Shown: piece after piece, positions 19,625 to 27,916 of the stretch | How the letters are laid out: the number at the start of each line of letters is the position of its first letter | How positions within the stretch are numbered: the first letter of the stretch is position 1 | Source: Rhodobacter sp. | GTDB lineage: Bacteria; Pseudomonadota; Alphaproteobacteria; Rhodobacterales; Rhodobacteraceae | Length of the DNA stretch: 64,000 bases | Direction: 5' to 3' | NCBI GenBank assembly: GCA_016704435.1 | Contig: JADJAB010000006.1 | Coordinates: forward strand, 1-64,000 | Made by a program: the position numbers and the translations under genes | Notes under the pieces: generated by a model | The model's input: the letters and a program-made list of their open reading frames with translations, nothing else | The model's database searches: none | Told to the model about the DNA's origin: nothing

Positions 19625-20550
19625 CAGAACCCCACCGCGTCGGCGCCCTTGGTGCCCAGAATCGCGCGGGCCTCGTCCGGGGTGGCGACCACGCGGCCCA
19701 GTTCCTCGACGATGCGGCGGATCTTCTCCACCTGCTCGGCGTTCGACTTCGCCAACTGCCCTTGCGCGATATAAAGGTTGTCTTCCAGCCCGACGCGGAC
19801 ATGCCCGCCCATGCCGGCCGCCATGGCGGCCAGCGACATCTGCTTGCGGCCTGCCGCCAGAACCGAGAACAGGTAGCGGTCGGCGAACAGGCGGTCGGCG
19901 GTGGCTTTCAGGTGGATCAGGTGTTCCGGCTCCGCCGCGATGCCGCCCAGCACGCCCATGACGAATTGCACGAAGATCGGCGCGCGGATCATGCCGCGAT
20001 CCTCGAAATGCTTCAGCATGTAGAGGTGGCTGACGTCGTAGCATTCAAACTCGAACCGCGCGCCGCGCTGGGTGCCCATGCGGGTCAGCACCGCCTCGAT
20101 ATCGCGGGGCGTGTTCTTGAAGACCAGATCGTCGGTGCCGCGCAGGAACGGTTCTTCCCAGTCGTGCAGCCATGTTTTTCGTTTTCCCAGCATGGGATAG
20201 AGGGCAAAGTTCATGCTGCCCATGTTCAGCGAACACAGTTCGGGCTGCGCCTGGATCGGTGCCGCCAGCCGCTGGTCCAATGACATGATGGCACTGCCGC
20301 CGGTGGTCATGTTGACGATTGAGCCGCAGCCCGCCTTGATGCGCGGCAGGAAACCCATCCAATGCGCCGGATCGGCCGAGGGCCGGCCGTTCGCAGGGTC
20401 GCGGGCGTGCAGGTGCAGGACGGTGGCGCCGGCGTTTGCGGCGTCGATGGCCTGTGTGGCGATCTGATCGGCGGTGACCGGCAGGTGGGGCGACATCGAG
20501 GGCGTGTGGATCGAGCCGGTGATGGCACAGGAGATGATGATCTTGGACAT
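19624..20550 (-). CDS. beta-keto acid cleavage enzyme (BKACE, DUF849)
   Basis: Zinc-dependent TIM-barrel enzyme that condenses a beta-keto acid with acetyl-CoA to give acetoacetate plus a new acyl-CoA; 3-keto-5-aminohexanoate cleavage enzyme is the reference. The metal-binding HLHARDPANGRPS motif is at about residues 46-58, and MTTGGSA (~90), SLNMGSMNF, FECYDVSHLYM and FVMGVLGGI follow the family pattern. About 308 residues, as usual. The substrate side chain cannot be read from sequence. It is coupled by ATGA to the aminotransferase upstream and the GNAT downstream, which fits a route from an amine to a beta-keto acid to CoA esters. Confidence 0.9.
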   Translation of the reverse strand: MSKIIISCAITGSIHTPSMSPHLPVTADQIATQAIDAANAGATVLHLHARDPANGRPSADPAHWMGFLPRIKAGCGSIVNMTTGGSAIMSLDQRLAAPIQAQPELCSLNMGSMNFALYPMLGKRKTWLHDWEEPFLRGTDDLVFKNTPRDIEAVLTRMGTQRGARFEFECYDVSHLYMLKHFEDRGMIRAPIFVQFVMGVLGGIAAEPEHLIHLKATADRLFADRYLFSVLAAGRKQMSLAAMAAGMGGHVRVGLEDNLYIAQGQLAKSNAEQVEKIRRIVEELGRVVATPDEARAILGTKGADAVGF

Positions 20551-21893
20551 CAGGCCAGCCTTTCCGCTTGCAGCACCTGGCGGATGGATTTCGCGCCCTT
20601 GTCGGTGATCTCGGCCAGTTCCGCGTCGGTGCAATTGTAGGGCGGCGCGAAGATGACGATATCGCCGGACTCGCCATCGACATTGCCGCCGACAGGATAG
20701 CAGATCAGGCCGTTCTCCATCGCTTGCGCGCGGATTTTCATGAAGAGTCTCAGGTCCTTGTCGAAGGGAGCCCTGGTGTCGCGGTTCGCGACCAGTTCAA
20801 CGGCGATGAAATGTCCCCGGCCGCGAATGTCGCCCACGGCGTCGATGCCCGCCAGCCCCTCGGCCAGCCAGGATTTCAGGCGCGGGCCATTGGCGGCGAC
20901 CTTTTCGACCAGCCCTTCGCGGCTGACGATGTTCTGAACCGCCACACCCGCCGCGCAGGCGGCGGTATGGCCGGTGAAGGTATGGCCGGTGCCGAAGGCG
21001 CCGTCGCGGGCGCGGATTGCGTCCCAGACCCTGGTGGTGCAGATGGCGGCACCAAGAGGCTGGTAGCCGCTCGCAAGGCCCTTGGCGATGGCCATGATGT
21101 CGGGCTCCACCCCGTCATGTTCCAGCGCGCGCCAGGTGCCGCAGCGGCCGGCGCCGGACATGACTTCGTCCGAGATCATCAAAACGCCGTGGCGCGTGCA
21201 GATCTCGCGCACGGCTTGCGCATAGCCGGGGGGGGCAGGGACGCAGCCGCCGGCGGCGCCGACGACGGGCTCGAACACGAAGGCGGCAATCGTCTCGGGG
21301 CCGGCCTTCAGGATTGCAGCCTCAAGCGCGGCAGCGGCGGCGGCACCTGCGGTTTCGGCGGTGGCACCGGGGATCGGGCGGTATTCATTGGCCGGCGGGA
21401 TCTTCACAGACGGAATGAAGGCCCCTTCATAAGCAGCTGTTCTTTCAGAGAAACCAGACAGGCCAAGGGCGCCGAGCGTATTGCCGTGCCACGACCGCTC
21501 GCGGCTGATGAACACCCGCCGCGATTTCTGCCCGATGGCGGTCTGGTATTGCAGGGCGATCTTCAGGCAGCTTTCCACCGCCTCTGACCCGCCGGTGACA
21601 TAGACCATTTCGCGCAAAGTCCCGCCGGTGCGGGCGCGGATGATCTCGGTCAACTCCTCCAGCGCGTCGGTGGTGAAGTTGTAGCGGTAGCCATGCGCGA
21701 TCTGGTCCAGCTGGTCGCAGATGGCGCGGTTCACCTCTTCGTTGGCATGGCCGAGGCAATAGACCGCGGGGCCGCCGGAGCCGTCGATGTATTGCTTGCC
21801 TGTGGCGTCCCAAAGGTAGCTGCCCTTGGCGCGCACCACCTTTGGCAGGGCGTTGGTGGCATGGATGGCGGCGTGCTGGGGGGCGGTGGACAT
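20550..21893 (-). CDS. class III PLP-dependent aminotransferase
   Basis: Fold-type I aminotransferase of the omega-amino-acid/diamine group. Signatures: YIDGSGGPAVYCLGHAN near the N-terminus, YVTGGSEAVESCLKIA (cofactor phosphate site), SWHGNTLGALGLSG, MISDEVMSGAGRCG (PLP-ring Asp) and IMAIAKGLASGYQPLGA (Schiff-base Lys). It is 447 residues. A longer in-frame opening upstream to 22475 runs through the LysR gene and is rejected; ATG 21893 (MSTAPQHAAIH) fits. It leads the coupled block, probably converting an amine or omega-amino acid to the keto compound handled by BKACE. Confidence 0.92.
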   Translation of the reverse strand: MSTAPQHAAIHATNALPKVVRAKGSYLWDATGKQYIDGSGGPAVYCLGHANEEVNRAICDQLDQIAHGYRYNFTTDALEELTEIIRARTGGTLREMVYVTGGSEAVESCLKIALQYQTAIGQKSRRVFISRERSWHGNTLGALGLSGFSERTAAYEGAFIPSVKIPPANEYRPIPGATAETAGAAAAAALEAAILKAGPETIAAFVFEPVVGAAGGCVPAPPGYAQAVREICTRHGVLMISDEVMSGAGRCGTWRALEHDGVEPDIMAIAKGLASGYQPLGAAICTTRVWDAIRARDGAFGTGHTFTGHTAACAAGVAVQNIVSREGLVEKVAANGPRLKSWLAEGLAGIDAVGDIRGRGHFIAVELVANRDTRAPFDKDLRLFMKIRAQAMENGLICYPVGGNVDGESGDIVIFAPPYNCTDAELAEITDKGAKSIRQVLQAERLA

Positions 21894-21982
21894 CGGGGAC
21901 TCCTGCGCGATAACCCCGGCAGGGTGCGACGGCGGTTTGCATAGATCAAATAGATAATTGATATGCGTTTGATTGCCCTGAT

Positions 21983-22861
21983 CTATGCGGTGCCATAGGT
22001 CCGGTCGGCAAAGGGCGTCCGGGCCAGCGCCTCTTGCAGGCGGGCCAGCAGGGCGGCCTCGGCCGGGTTCATCCGCAAGGCCGGCGCGTGGCAAAGGAAG
22101 ACATCGACGGTGGGCAGATCGGTGTAGGGCGGCAGTTGCCACAGCCGCCCGGCTTCGACATCGGCGGCGACGACATGCAGCGGCAAGGGGCCGACGCCGA
22201 TGCCAAGCTCGATCAGCCGGCGGACCTCTTCCAGATTGGCCGATGATCCGGTGACGCGGTCGCCCAGCCCAAGGCGGCGGCGCAACGCGGTAACGGTTTC
22301 CAGCACATCGCCTTCGCGGTCGGTCTGAAACGACACCGCGGGCAGGCCTGAAAGATCGGCCTCGGCCAGGTCGCGGCGGCCGTAAAGCGGGTGGGGGCGG
22401 CCGCAGAACAAGCCGAAGGACTCGCGGTAGAACGGCGCGGCCTTCACCCCCGGCGGCAGCGCCGACATCAGGCAAAGGGCCAGGCTGGCGCGGCGGGCGG
22501 CAACGGTGGCCAATGCGTCGCGGCTTGCCATCACCTCAATGGTGACATGGCCGGTGACCTGGCCCTCGACCTGCGCCATCCGGTCGGCCAGCCGCAGGAT
22601 GGCGGCGCGGACCTCCAGCGCCTCGGCCAGCATCCGCTCGCCCGCCGCGGTCAGGGCGAAATGGCCGCGGGCGCGGTCGATCAGCCGGATCTGGACCCGG
22701 GCCTCCAGCCGCTTCAGCGCCGCCGAGACCGAGGGCTGTTTCAGGCTGAGCCGTTCGGCGGCACCGGTGACCGACCCGGCCTCGGCCAGCGCAAGAAAGA
22801 CCCGCAGGAGGTTCCAGTCAAGGTCGCGGGCAAGGCGTTCGGGGGCGGAGATGCGGGCCAT
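21983..22861 (-). CDS. LysR-family transcriptional regulator
   Basis: About 292 residues. The N-terminal winged helix is clear (LDWNLLRVFLALAEAGSVTG, AAERLSLKQPSVSAALKRLE), followed by a periplasmic-binding-fold effector domain. Start 22861 gives MARISAPERLARDLDWN. It ends 90 bp before the aminotransferase ATG and faces the same direction, an arrangement different from the usual divergent LysR/target pair, so it may be transcribed with the operon or act at the 90-bp gap (21894-21982). It is the likely regulator of the amine/amide cluster. Confidence 0.9.
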   Translation of the reverse strand: MARISAPERLARDLDWNLLRVFLALAEAGSVTGAAERLSLKQPSVSAALKRLEARVQIRLIDRARGHFALTAAGERMLAEALEVRAAILRLADRMAQVEGQVTGHVTIEVMASRDALATVAARRASLALCLMSALPPGVKAAPFYRESFGLFCGRPHPLYGRRDLAEADLSGLPAVSFQTDREGDVLETVTALRRRLGLGDRVTGSSANLEEVRRLIELGIGVGPLPLHVVAADVEAGRLWQLPPYTDLPTVDVFLCHAPALRMNPAEAALLARLQEALARTPFADRTYGTA

Positions 22862-22961
22862 GGGCTGCCTGTGGTCGGGGTTGTCCGATCCTAGCGGCTG
22901 GGCGGGCGGCGGCAATGGGGGAACCGCGAAGAGCGGCCGAAGCGACGGATGCGCCGGCCTT

Positions 22962-24197
22962 TCAGCCGGTGACGAAGCCGCGGGCGATCTCGACCTCGGG
23001 CGCCAGCCGGGCGGCAAGGTCGGCCTGGGGATCGGCGGGGAAATCCTGCCGCAACCGCAGCGCCAGGTCGCGCGCGGCCCGGCCGGCGGCGGCATCTTCA
23101 TAAAGGTCCCGGGCGGCGTCCAGGATGGCCTCGGTGCTGGCGGCTTTCGGCGGCAGCACGCGCATCACTTGCGCGGCTTCGGCCAGCCCGGCATGGGTCG
23201 CCTGCTCCTTGTGGCCGGGCAGGCCAAGCTGTGGCAGTCCGGCAAGGGCGGCGGTGCACAGCGTGCCATGCGGCGACGGGTGCACGATCAGCCGCGACCG
23301 TGCGGCGATCAGTGCCGGCGGCACTGGTGCTGTCTCGACGATCATCCCCGAGGCGGCAAGCCGGTCCTTCGCCGCCTCCGACGCGGCGGGAAGATAGCCG
23401 CGCCGGGGCAGGGGCAGGCGGCACAGGGCCTCGGCCAGGCCGGGGCGGTCGGCCTCATCGCGCGAGAAATAGACGAAGACCTCGTCCCCCGCCCCGACCA
23501 GGTTTTCGGTGCGATCGACCAACGGTGGCGCCAGCGCCGAGGCGGGGCGCCAGCGCGCGTAGGGGTCGAGAAAGTCGAAGGTCGCGGGCAGCGCCAGATC
23601 GACATCGTAGAGCGCCGAAAGCCGGGGCAGGGGCGAAAGGCCCAAATCCGCGCCGACCCGGTTCAGACAATCCAGCACGGACTCCTCGGGGTGGATGATC
23701 CGGTCGAACCCCGGCGTGGTCGGCGGAAACCGGTCCAGCCCGGCGGGAGGCACGCCATAGCCGGTGCCGACGGCGATGATCCGGATGTCCCAGCCTTCTT
23801 CCTTCAGGCCAAGTGCTGCGCGCATCGCCGCCGGCGCGTAGTCGGCCACCAGGATCGAGATGTCATGCTCGACGATCAGTGCCCGCCAGAAGGCGAGGCT
23901 GCGGCGCAGCACATCTTCGCGGACAAAGCCGCTGCCAGCGAGGTAGCAAGCCCAAGTGGCATTGCCGACCAGCCGGGGGTCGCGCTTCATCTCGGGCGTA
24001 TAACACAAGAGCGGGCAGCGTTGGACGCGGACGCCCGCCGCTTCCAGTTCGGCCCGGTGGCGCAGCGTTCCCACCGCTGCAATCAGCGGCAGGCCGGGGC
24101 CAAGCGCGCGCGCCACGCGGGCAAGCGTGACCAGATGGCCCCGCCCGGCCCCGAGTTCATTCGCAAGAAGAACCGAAGGGGCAGGGGCCGAAGTCAT
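22962..24197 (-). CDS. glycosyltransferase-like protein (GT1/GT28 fold)
   Basis: A 411-residue soluble protein. The N-terminus LLANELGAGRGHLVTLARVA resembles the glycine-rich GHxxR loop of MurG/UGT-type enzymes, and the C-terminal HGTLCTAALAGLPQLGLPGH KEQ-type segment resembles the donor-binding motif (normally GGxGT...GVPxxxxPxxxDQ). Acceptor and donor cannot be inferred. It ends about 100 bp upstream of the LysR gene on the same strand but is not coupled to it. It could act on a cell-surface glycan or a secondary metabolite. Confidence 0.6.
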   Translation of the reverse strand: MTSAPAPSVLLANELGAGRGHLVTLARVARALGPGLPLIAAVGTLRHRAELEAAGVRVQRCPLLCYTPEMKRDPRLVGNATWACYLAGSGFVREDVLRRSLAFWRALIVEHDISILVADYAPAAMRAALGLKEEGWDIRIIAVGTGYGVPPAGLDRFPPTTPGFDRIIHPEESVLDCLNRVGADLGLSPLPRLSALYDVDLALPATFDFLDPYARWRPASALAPPLVDRTENLVGAGDEVFVYFSRDEADRPGLAEALCRLPLPRRGYLPAASEAAKDRLAASGMIVETAPVPPALIAARSRLIVHPSPHGTLCTAALAGLPQLGLPGHKEQATHAGLAEAAQVMRVLPPKAASTEAILDAARDLYEDAAAGRAARDLALRLRQDFPADPQADLAARLAPEVEIARGFVTG

Positions 24198-24224
24198 GGC
24201 TGCAAGGGCTTCCGTAAGGAAACC

Positions 24225-24626
24225 CTATGACGGATCCTGCTCGTAGCCGCCGCCCATGCTGTCGTTGCCCTCGCCGCCGTAGCCTTCGTAGCCACCCTCG
24301 CCACCCGTATCCGGCCGGACGATGATGTCGGTGTCGCTGAAGTCGTGGCAGGAGTTGGAATAGGACGAGGTCGTGGCATCGGCGCCGTATTTCTCGACCG
24401 CCCAGGCCAGCGCGGCGTTGGCGTTGAAGACGATGCGGCGGGTCAGCCCGTCTTCACCGATCTCGTGGATCGTCTTCTGGCCGTCATTTTCGACCACCAG
24501 AACGGGCTTGTAGACGCCGTCCACCAGCATGTTGCAGCGACCGACGGTCAGGGCTTCGGCGCCCATCGGGCTGGCCACGACGATGACACCGAGAAGGGTG
24601 GAGCGGACAGTACGGGAAATGGACAT
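24225..24626 (-). CDS. small secreted protein with Gly/Glu-rich tail
   Basis: Unrecognised protein of about 133 residues. An N-terminal signal peptide is likely from ATG 24626 (MSISRTVRSTLLGVIVVASP, cleavage after GAEA). Two Cys remain in the mature part (GRCNMLVDG and NSCHDFSD) and could form a disulfide in the periplasm. The tail is glycine, tyrosine and acid rich (GGEGGYEGYGGEGNDSMGG). A longer start at 24656 is possible but hides the signal peptide. Neighbours give no hint of function. Confidence 0.6.
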   Translation of the reverse strand: MSISRTVRSTLLGVIVVASPMGAEALTVGRCNMLVDGVYKPVLVVENDGQKTIHEIGEDGLTRRIVFNANAALAWAVEKYGADATTSSYSNSCHDFSDTDIIVRPDTGGEGGYEGYGGEGNDSMGGGYEQDPS

Positions 24627-24778
24627 TTGTGCAATCCTTGGTTGTGATTTTGGCAATCAGGGCACTGGGAAAAAACGATCTGTCAGAAGAGTTTACGCCT
24701 TCTTGCGGTCTTCGGCAAGCGCCGCGCGGGCCCCGAAATCGGGCCGGCGCGGCATCTGTTCCCTCGGGAACCGCGGCA

Positions 24779-25126
24779 TTACAGCGCGGCGGTGACGATG
24801 ACCTCGACTCGGTAGTCGGGGGTGGCGAGTTTCGCCTCGCCGGTGGCGCGGGCGGGGGCGTTTCCCTTCGGCACCCAGGCGTCCCAGACGGCGTTCATCT
24901 CGGCAAAGCCGGCCATGTCGGCCAGCCAGATCTGGACCGACAGGATGCGCGTCTTGTCGGTGCCGGCTTCGGCCAGGATACGGTCGACCTCGGCCAGGCA
25001 GGTGCGGGTCTGGTCGGCCACGCCGTCGCCAGGGTTGCCGACCTGGCCGGCCAGCCAGGCAATGCCGTTGTAGCAGACGGCCTCCGACATGCGCGGGCCG
25101 GTGCCGATGCGTTTGATGGTGCTCAT
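24779..25126 (-). CDS. RidA family protein (YjgF/YER057c/UK114)
   Basis: A 115-residue trimeric enamine/imine deaminase-like protein, or one of its non-catalytic relatives. The family pattern is present: AVCYNGIAWLAGQVGNPGDG, QTRTCLAEVDRILAEAGTDK, ILSVQIWLADMAGFAEMNAV and PARATGEAKLATPDYRVEV. The catalytic Arg of archetypal RidA corresponds to the PARAT segment. It belongs to the shorter RidA subgroups. It is a monocistronic minus-strand gene near a PLP-enzyme cluster whose reactive enamines it could clear, but distance makes this speculative. Confidence 0.88.
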   Translation of the reverse strand: MSTIKRIGTGPRMSEAVCYNGIAWLAGQVGNPGDGVADQTRTCLAEVDRILAEAGTDKTRILSVQIWLADMAGFAEMNAVWDAWVPKGNAPARATGEAKLATPDYRVEVIVTAAL

Positions 25127-25188
25127 TGCGGGTCTCCTTGAGTTGACCGGTCCTGCGTAATGGCAAGGCGGCACAAAGGAAAGCCGCC

Positions 25189-25482
25189 TCAGCGCAACCG
25201 CCTGCAGGTCAGATCGTCGTAGCCGTGCAGCGACAGCCAGTGCATCGTGTCGTCGGGCGCGATGGTCAGCTGCACCTCGTAGCCATCCACCATGCGCAGC
25301 ACATGGCCCGCGCCTTCTTCGCTGATCTCGAGGATCTCGATCTCTTCCTCGCCGGGGTTGTAGATGGTGTCGGTCAGGGTGAAGACACCGGCCAGCTCGC
25401 CGCAATCCCAGACGCCCTCCCATGGATAGGGCTCCGCAACCTCCGACGCGACACATCCGGACAGCAGCACTGCTGCAATCAC
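25189..25482 (-). CDS. small lipoprotein
   Basis: A hydrophobic lead ending in a lipobox (VLLSGC, lipidated Cys about residue 10 from GTG 25482) is followed by an ~85-residue acidic domain: WEGVWDCGELAGVFTLTDT, EEIEILEISEEGAGHVLRM and MHWLSLHGYDDLTCRRL. WDC and LTC Cys could pair. The open frame extends upstream through the tRNA-Gly gene, so the real start must lie at or below 25510; no strong Shine-Dalgarno helps, and a frame error at the start is possible. It is predicted to be anchored in the envelope; function unknown. Confidence 0.55.
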   Translation of the reverse strand: MIAAVLLSGCVASEVAEPYPWEGVWDCGELAGVFTLTDTIYNPGEEEIEILEISEEGAGHVLRMVDGYEVQLTIAPDDTMHWLSLHGYDDLTCRRLR

Positions 25483-25512
25483 CAGGCGAGAGGAGAGGGA
25501 TTTCGGCGGGAA

Positions 25513-25586
25513 TGGAGCGGGTGAAGGGAATCGAACCCTCGTCGTAAGCTTGGGAAGCTTCTGCTCTGCCATTGAGCTACACCCGC
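25513..25586 (-). tRNA. tRNA-Gly(CCC)
   Basis: A minus-strand cloverleaf of 74 nt including an encoded CCA (25513-25515). The acceptor stem GCGGGTG/CACCCGC closes 25586 with 25517. The D arm GCTC/GAGC, the anticodon loop TTCCCAA (anticodon CCC, reading GGG) and the T arm GAGGG-TTCGATT-CCCTT are all present. One G-A mismatch sits at the outer end of the anticodon stem. Confidence 0.93.
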
Positions 25587-25656
25587 GTGAGGTTCGAGAT
25601 ATGCCAAGGCAGGCAGGCCGCGTCAAGCGGTTCCGCCTGCCCCGGTGCCGCCCCTG

Positions 25657-27783
25657 TCAGGGCTTGGCAATCGCAACCTCCAGCCGCTGCTTGTCGGGCA
25701 GGGTGAAGGCGGCTTCGGCGGTCGACTTGTCTTCGTATTCGGCCTCGGCGACATAGTCGCCCGGCGGCAGGGTGACTTCCAGCGTCTCGCCGTATTCGTA
25801 GGTGAGATAGCCCTTCCGCTTGCCATCCATCCCCAGCTCTGCCGGATAGACCGAGATCGCCCGTGCGTCAGGGGCGGAAACTGCGGCGACACCAAAGGCC
25901 ACCACCACGGTGACGTCGCTGCGCGCACCGTCCTTGACGGTAAAGGCCAGCTCGGCACTGGCCTTGCCGGCGTAGGCGATGGCCACATAGTCGCCCGGCG
26001 GCAGCAGTTGTTCGACGATCTCGTCATAAGAGCTGAACATCCGCGTCCGCGTGCCGTCAAGGCCGACCTTGGCGTCGAACACCTCGATCTCGGTCGCGCC
26101 GGGCGAACTGATCGCTGCCATGCCGGCCGCCATAGCGATGGTCAGCTCTGTCCGTTCGGCGGCCTTCACGGTGAAAGGCGCCTCGGCGCTGGCCTTGTCG
26201 GCCTCGACCAGGGCGACATAGTCGCCGGCGGGCAGGATGATCTGGAAGGCGTCGCCATAATCGCTGGCGATCCGGTTGCGCGTGCCATCCAGCCCGACCC
26301 TGGCCTCGAACACATCCAGCGACTTGGCATTCGGGGCGGTGATGGCGACGATGCCGGCGTTCAGGATCACCGGCACGTCGAAGCGTTGGCCGGACTTGAC
26401 CGTGAAGGCCACTTCGGCACGGGCCTTGCCGGCCTCGCCTACCACCACATAGTCGCCGGGCGGCAGTTTCGGCGCGGCGCCGGCATCATAGATGGTCATG
26501 ACGCTCTTGCGCTTGCCGTCCAGGCCCGGCTTGGCCTCGAACACGTCGAAGGACTGGCTGCCGTCGACCGGCACGCCCTCGGCGTAATAGGCGGTGAAGA
26601 CCGGCACGCCGACGCCCAGGATGATGGTGCGTTCCAGCACCTCGCCCGCGGTGATGGTGACGGCTTCGCTGGCGTTCATTTCGCCCAGTCTGGTGGACAG
26701 ATCATACTTCCCTGCCGGGAAGACAATCCAGCCCTCGCCATAGCCCCCGGTTTGCACCCCATTGCCGACCATCTCGAAATAGCCGTTCTGGTCGGGCGTG
26801 CCACCTTCTTCGGACAGAACCTTGATCGACAGGATGCCGGCATTCAGGACGACTTCCGGGGTGGACAGGCCGGTGGCCGAGATTTCGACCGGCTGATCCA
26901 GCTCGGTCGGGCCATTGATGCTGCGCATGATATAGCTGCCGGGGGGCACCGAGCCAGTCAGCTGATAAGCGATCGAGGTGTTCACGAACTCGGCGGCCCT
27001 GCCATCGGAGCCGACTGTCCAGAATTCGAAATGAGTGTGGTTGAGGATCGGGCCGTCGATGATTTCCGGCCCGTCGGCGGTCAGGCGCAGGGTCACGACC
27101 ACGTTCTTCTCGGGCAAGACGGGTTGCGGTTCCGGTTCCGGTTCCGGTTCGGGTTCCGGTTCGGGTTCCGGTTCGGCCACCGCCGTCTGCAGCGCCTCGA
27201 CCAGGCCCCCGGCATCTGCTGCCTCGATATACTTGCCGCCGGTGTTCTCGGCCAGGCAGGCCACCTGCCTGCCTTCTTCCGCCGTCAGGCCGAAGCCGAC
27301 GACATGGGCGGTGAAATCAACGCCCGATTTCTCAAGTTCGGCGCCCAAAGCGCAAGGGTCGGCCTCGCAGGTCTCGATCCCGTCGGTGATCAGGATGACG
27401 GTCGCCTTTTCCTCGGTCGAGCGGAGCTCTTCTGCGGCCATGCGCACGGCATCCGACAGGGGCGTCTTGCCCAGGAATTTCATTGCATTGGCAGCCTCGA
27501 TGATCGCCGGTCCGGTGCCCGCCGCAGGCGGCACGATCAGCTCGATATCGGCGCAATCGCCCTTGGTGCGGTGTCCATAGGCCATCAGCCCGATCTTGGT
27601 TTCGGCCGGAAGGCCCGACAACACCTCGGCCAGCGCCTCACGCGCGATCTCCAGCTTGGCCCGCCCGTCGATCTGGCCCCACATCGAGCCGGAGCCGTCC
27701 AGCACGATGATGGATTTGCCTTCGGCCAGCGCAATCGAGGGCAGAAGAAAGGCCGCAAGGCCAAGACCGGCGACAGCACGCAT
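25657..27783 (-). CDS. secreted von Willebrand A protein with four C-terminal repeats
   Basis: A signal peptide (MRAVAGLGLAAFLLPSIALA, start 27783) is followed by a vWA domain with the MIDAS motif DGSGS at residues 29-33 and companions AYGHRTKGDC and LITDGIETCEADPC. A proline-glutamate spacer (EPEPEP...) follows. The rest of the ~708 residues contains beta-rich domains, ending in four tandem ~85-residue repeats, each with a D/E-V-F/Y-x-A-x-x-G-L/M-DG-x-R/K start and an LPPGDYV-type turn. The family resembles other VWA proteins of periplasm or surface that bind metal-dependent ligands. It lies downstream of the fasciclin gene but is separated from it by a hairpin. Not seen by me as a named family. 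Confidence 0.8.
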   Translation of the reverse strand: MRAVAGLGLAAFLLPSIALAEGKSIIVLDGSGSMWGQIDGRAKLEIAREALAEVLSGLPAETKIGLMAYGHRTKGDCADIELIVPPAAGTGPAIIEAANAMKFLGKTPLSDAVRMAAEELRSTEEKATVILITDGIETCEADPCALGAELEKSGVDFTAHVVGFGLTAEEGRQVACLAENTGGKYIEAADAGGLVEALQTAVAEPEPEPEPEPEPEPEPQPVLPEKNVVVTLRLTADGPEIIDGPILNHTHFEFWTVGSDGRAAEFVNTSIAYQLTGSVPPGSYIMRSINGPTELDQPVEISATGLSTPEVVLNAGILSIKVLSEEGGTPDQNGYFEMVGNGVQTGGYGEGWIVFPAGKYDLSTRLGEMNASEAVTITAGEVLERTIILGVGVPVFTAYYAEGVPVDGSQSFDVFEAKPGLDGKRKSVMTIYDAGAAPKLPPGDYVVVGEAGKARAEVAFTVKSGQRFDVPVILNAGIVAITAPNAKSLDVFEARVGLDGTRNRIASDYGDAFQIILPAGDYVALVEADKASAEAPFTVKAAERTELTIAMAAGMAAISSPGATEIEVFDAKVGLDGTRTRMFSSYDEIVEQLLPPGDYVAIAYAGKASAELAFTVKDGARSDVTVVVAFGVAAVSAPDARAISVYPAELGMDGKRKGYLTYEYGETLEVTLPPGDYVAEAEYEDKSTAEAAFTLPDKQRLEVAIAKP
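27125..27176. repeat. short tandem repeat encoding the Pro-Glu spacer
   Basis: Repeats of ggttcc and ggttcgggttcc (plus strand) encode about eight Glu-Pro pairs in the vWA protein on the minus strand. Hexamer units make the spacer length prone to in-frame change by slippage. Confidence 0.85.
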
Positions 27784-27862
27784 CGGGAAAACTCCGCTTT
27801 GAAATCGTTGCCGAAAGCCTAGGCGGAACCGGCGGCGGCTGGCAAGCCTTTGCATGCGCGAA

Positions 27863-27889
27863 CCGCCGGGCGAGTGACGCGCCCGGCGG
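27863..27889. terminator. GC-rich hairpin after the fasciclin gene
   Basis: A perfect 10-bp inverted repeat (ccgccgggcg / cgcccggcgg) with a 7-base loop lies between the end of the fasciclin gene and the start of the vWA gene, both on the minus strand. No T-run follows, as is common in high-GC genomes. It probably separates the two transcripts. Confidence 0.55.
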
Positions 27890-27916
27890 CCGGTGTCTGC
27901 CTGCGGTCTGGGGACC

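Noticed and set aside
20550..22475. 641-residue aminotransferase frame
   Set aside because: The first ~190 residues overlap the LysR gene in another frame; the family start is at 21893.
25189..25626. Lipoprotein frame extended through tRNA-Gly
   Set aside because: A coding start inside or beyond the tRNA gene is not credible.
26000..27700. Long plus-strand frame opposite the vWA gene (25645-27822)
   Set aside because: Antisense shadow caused by high GC; no family character, while the minus strand has signal peptide, MIDAS and repeats.
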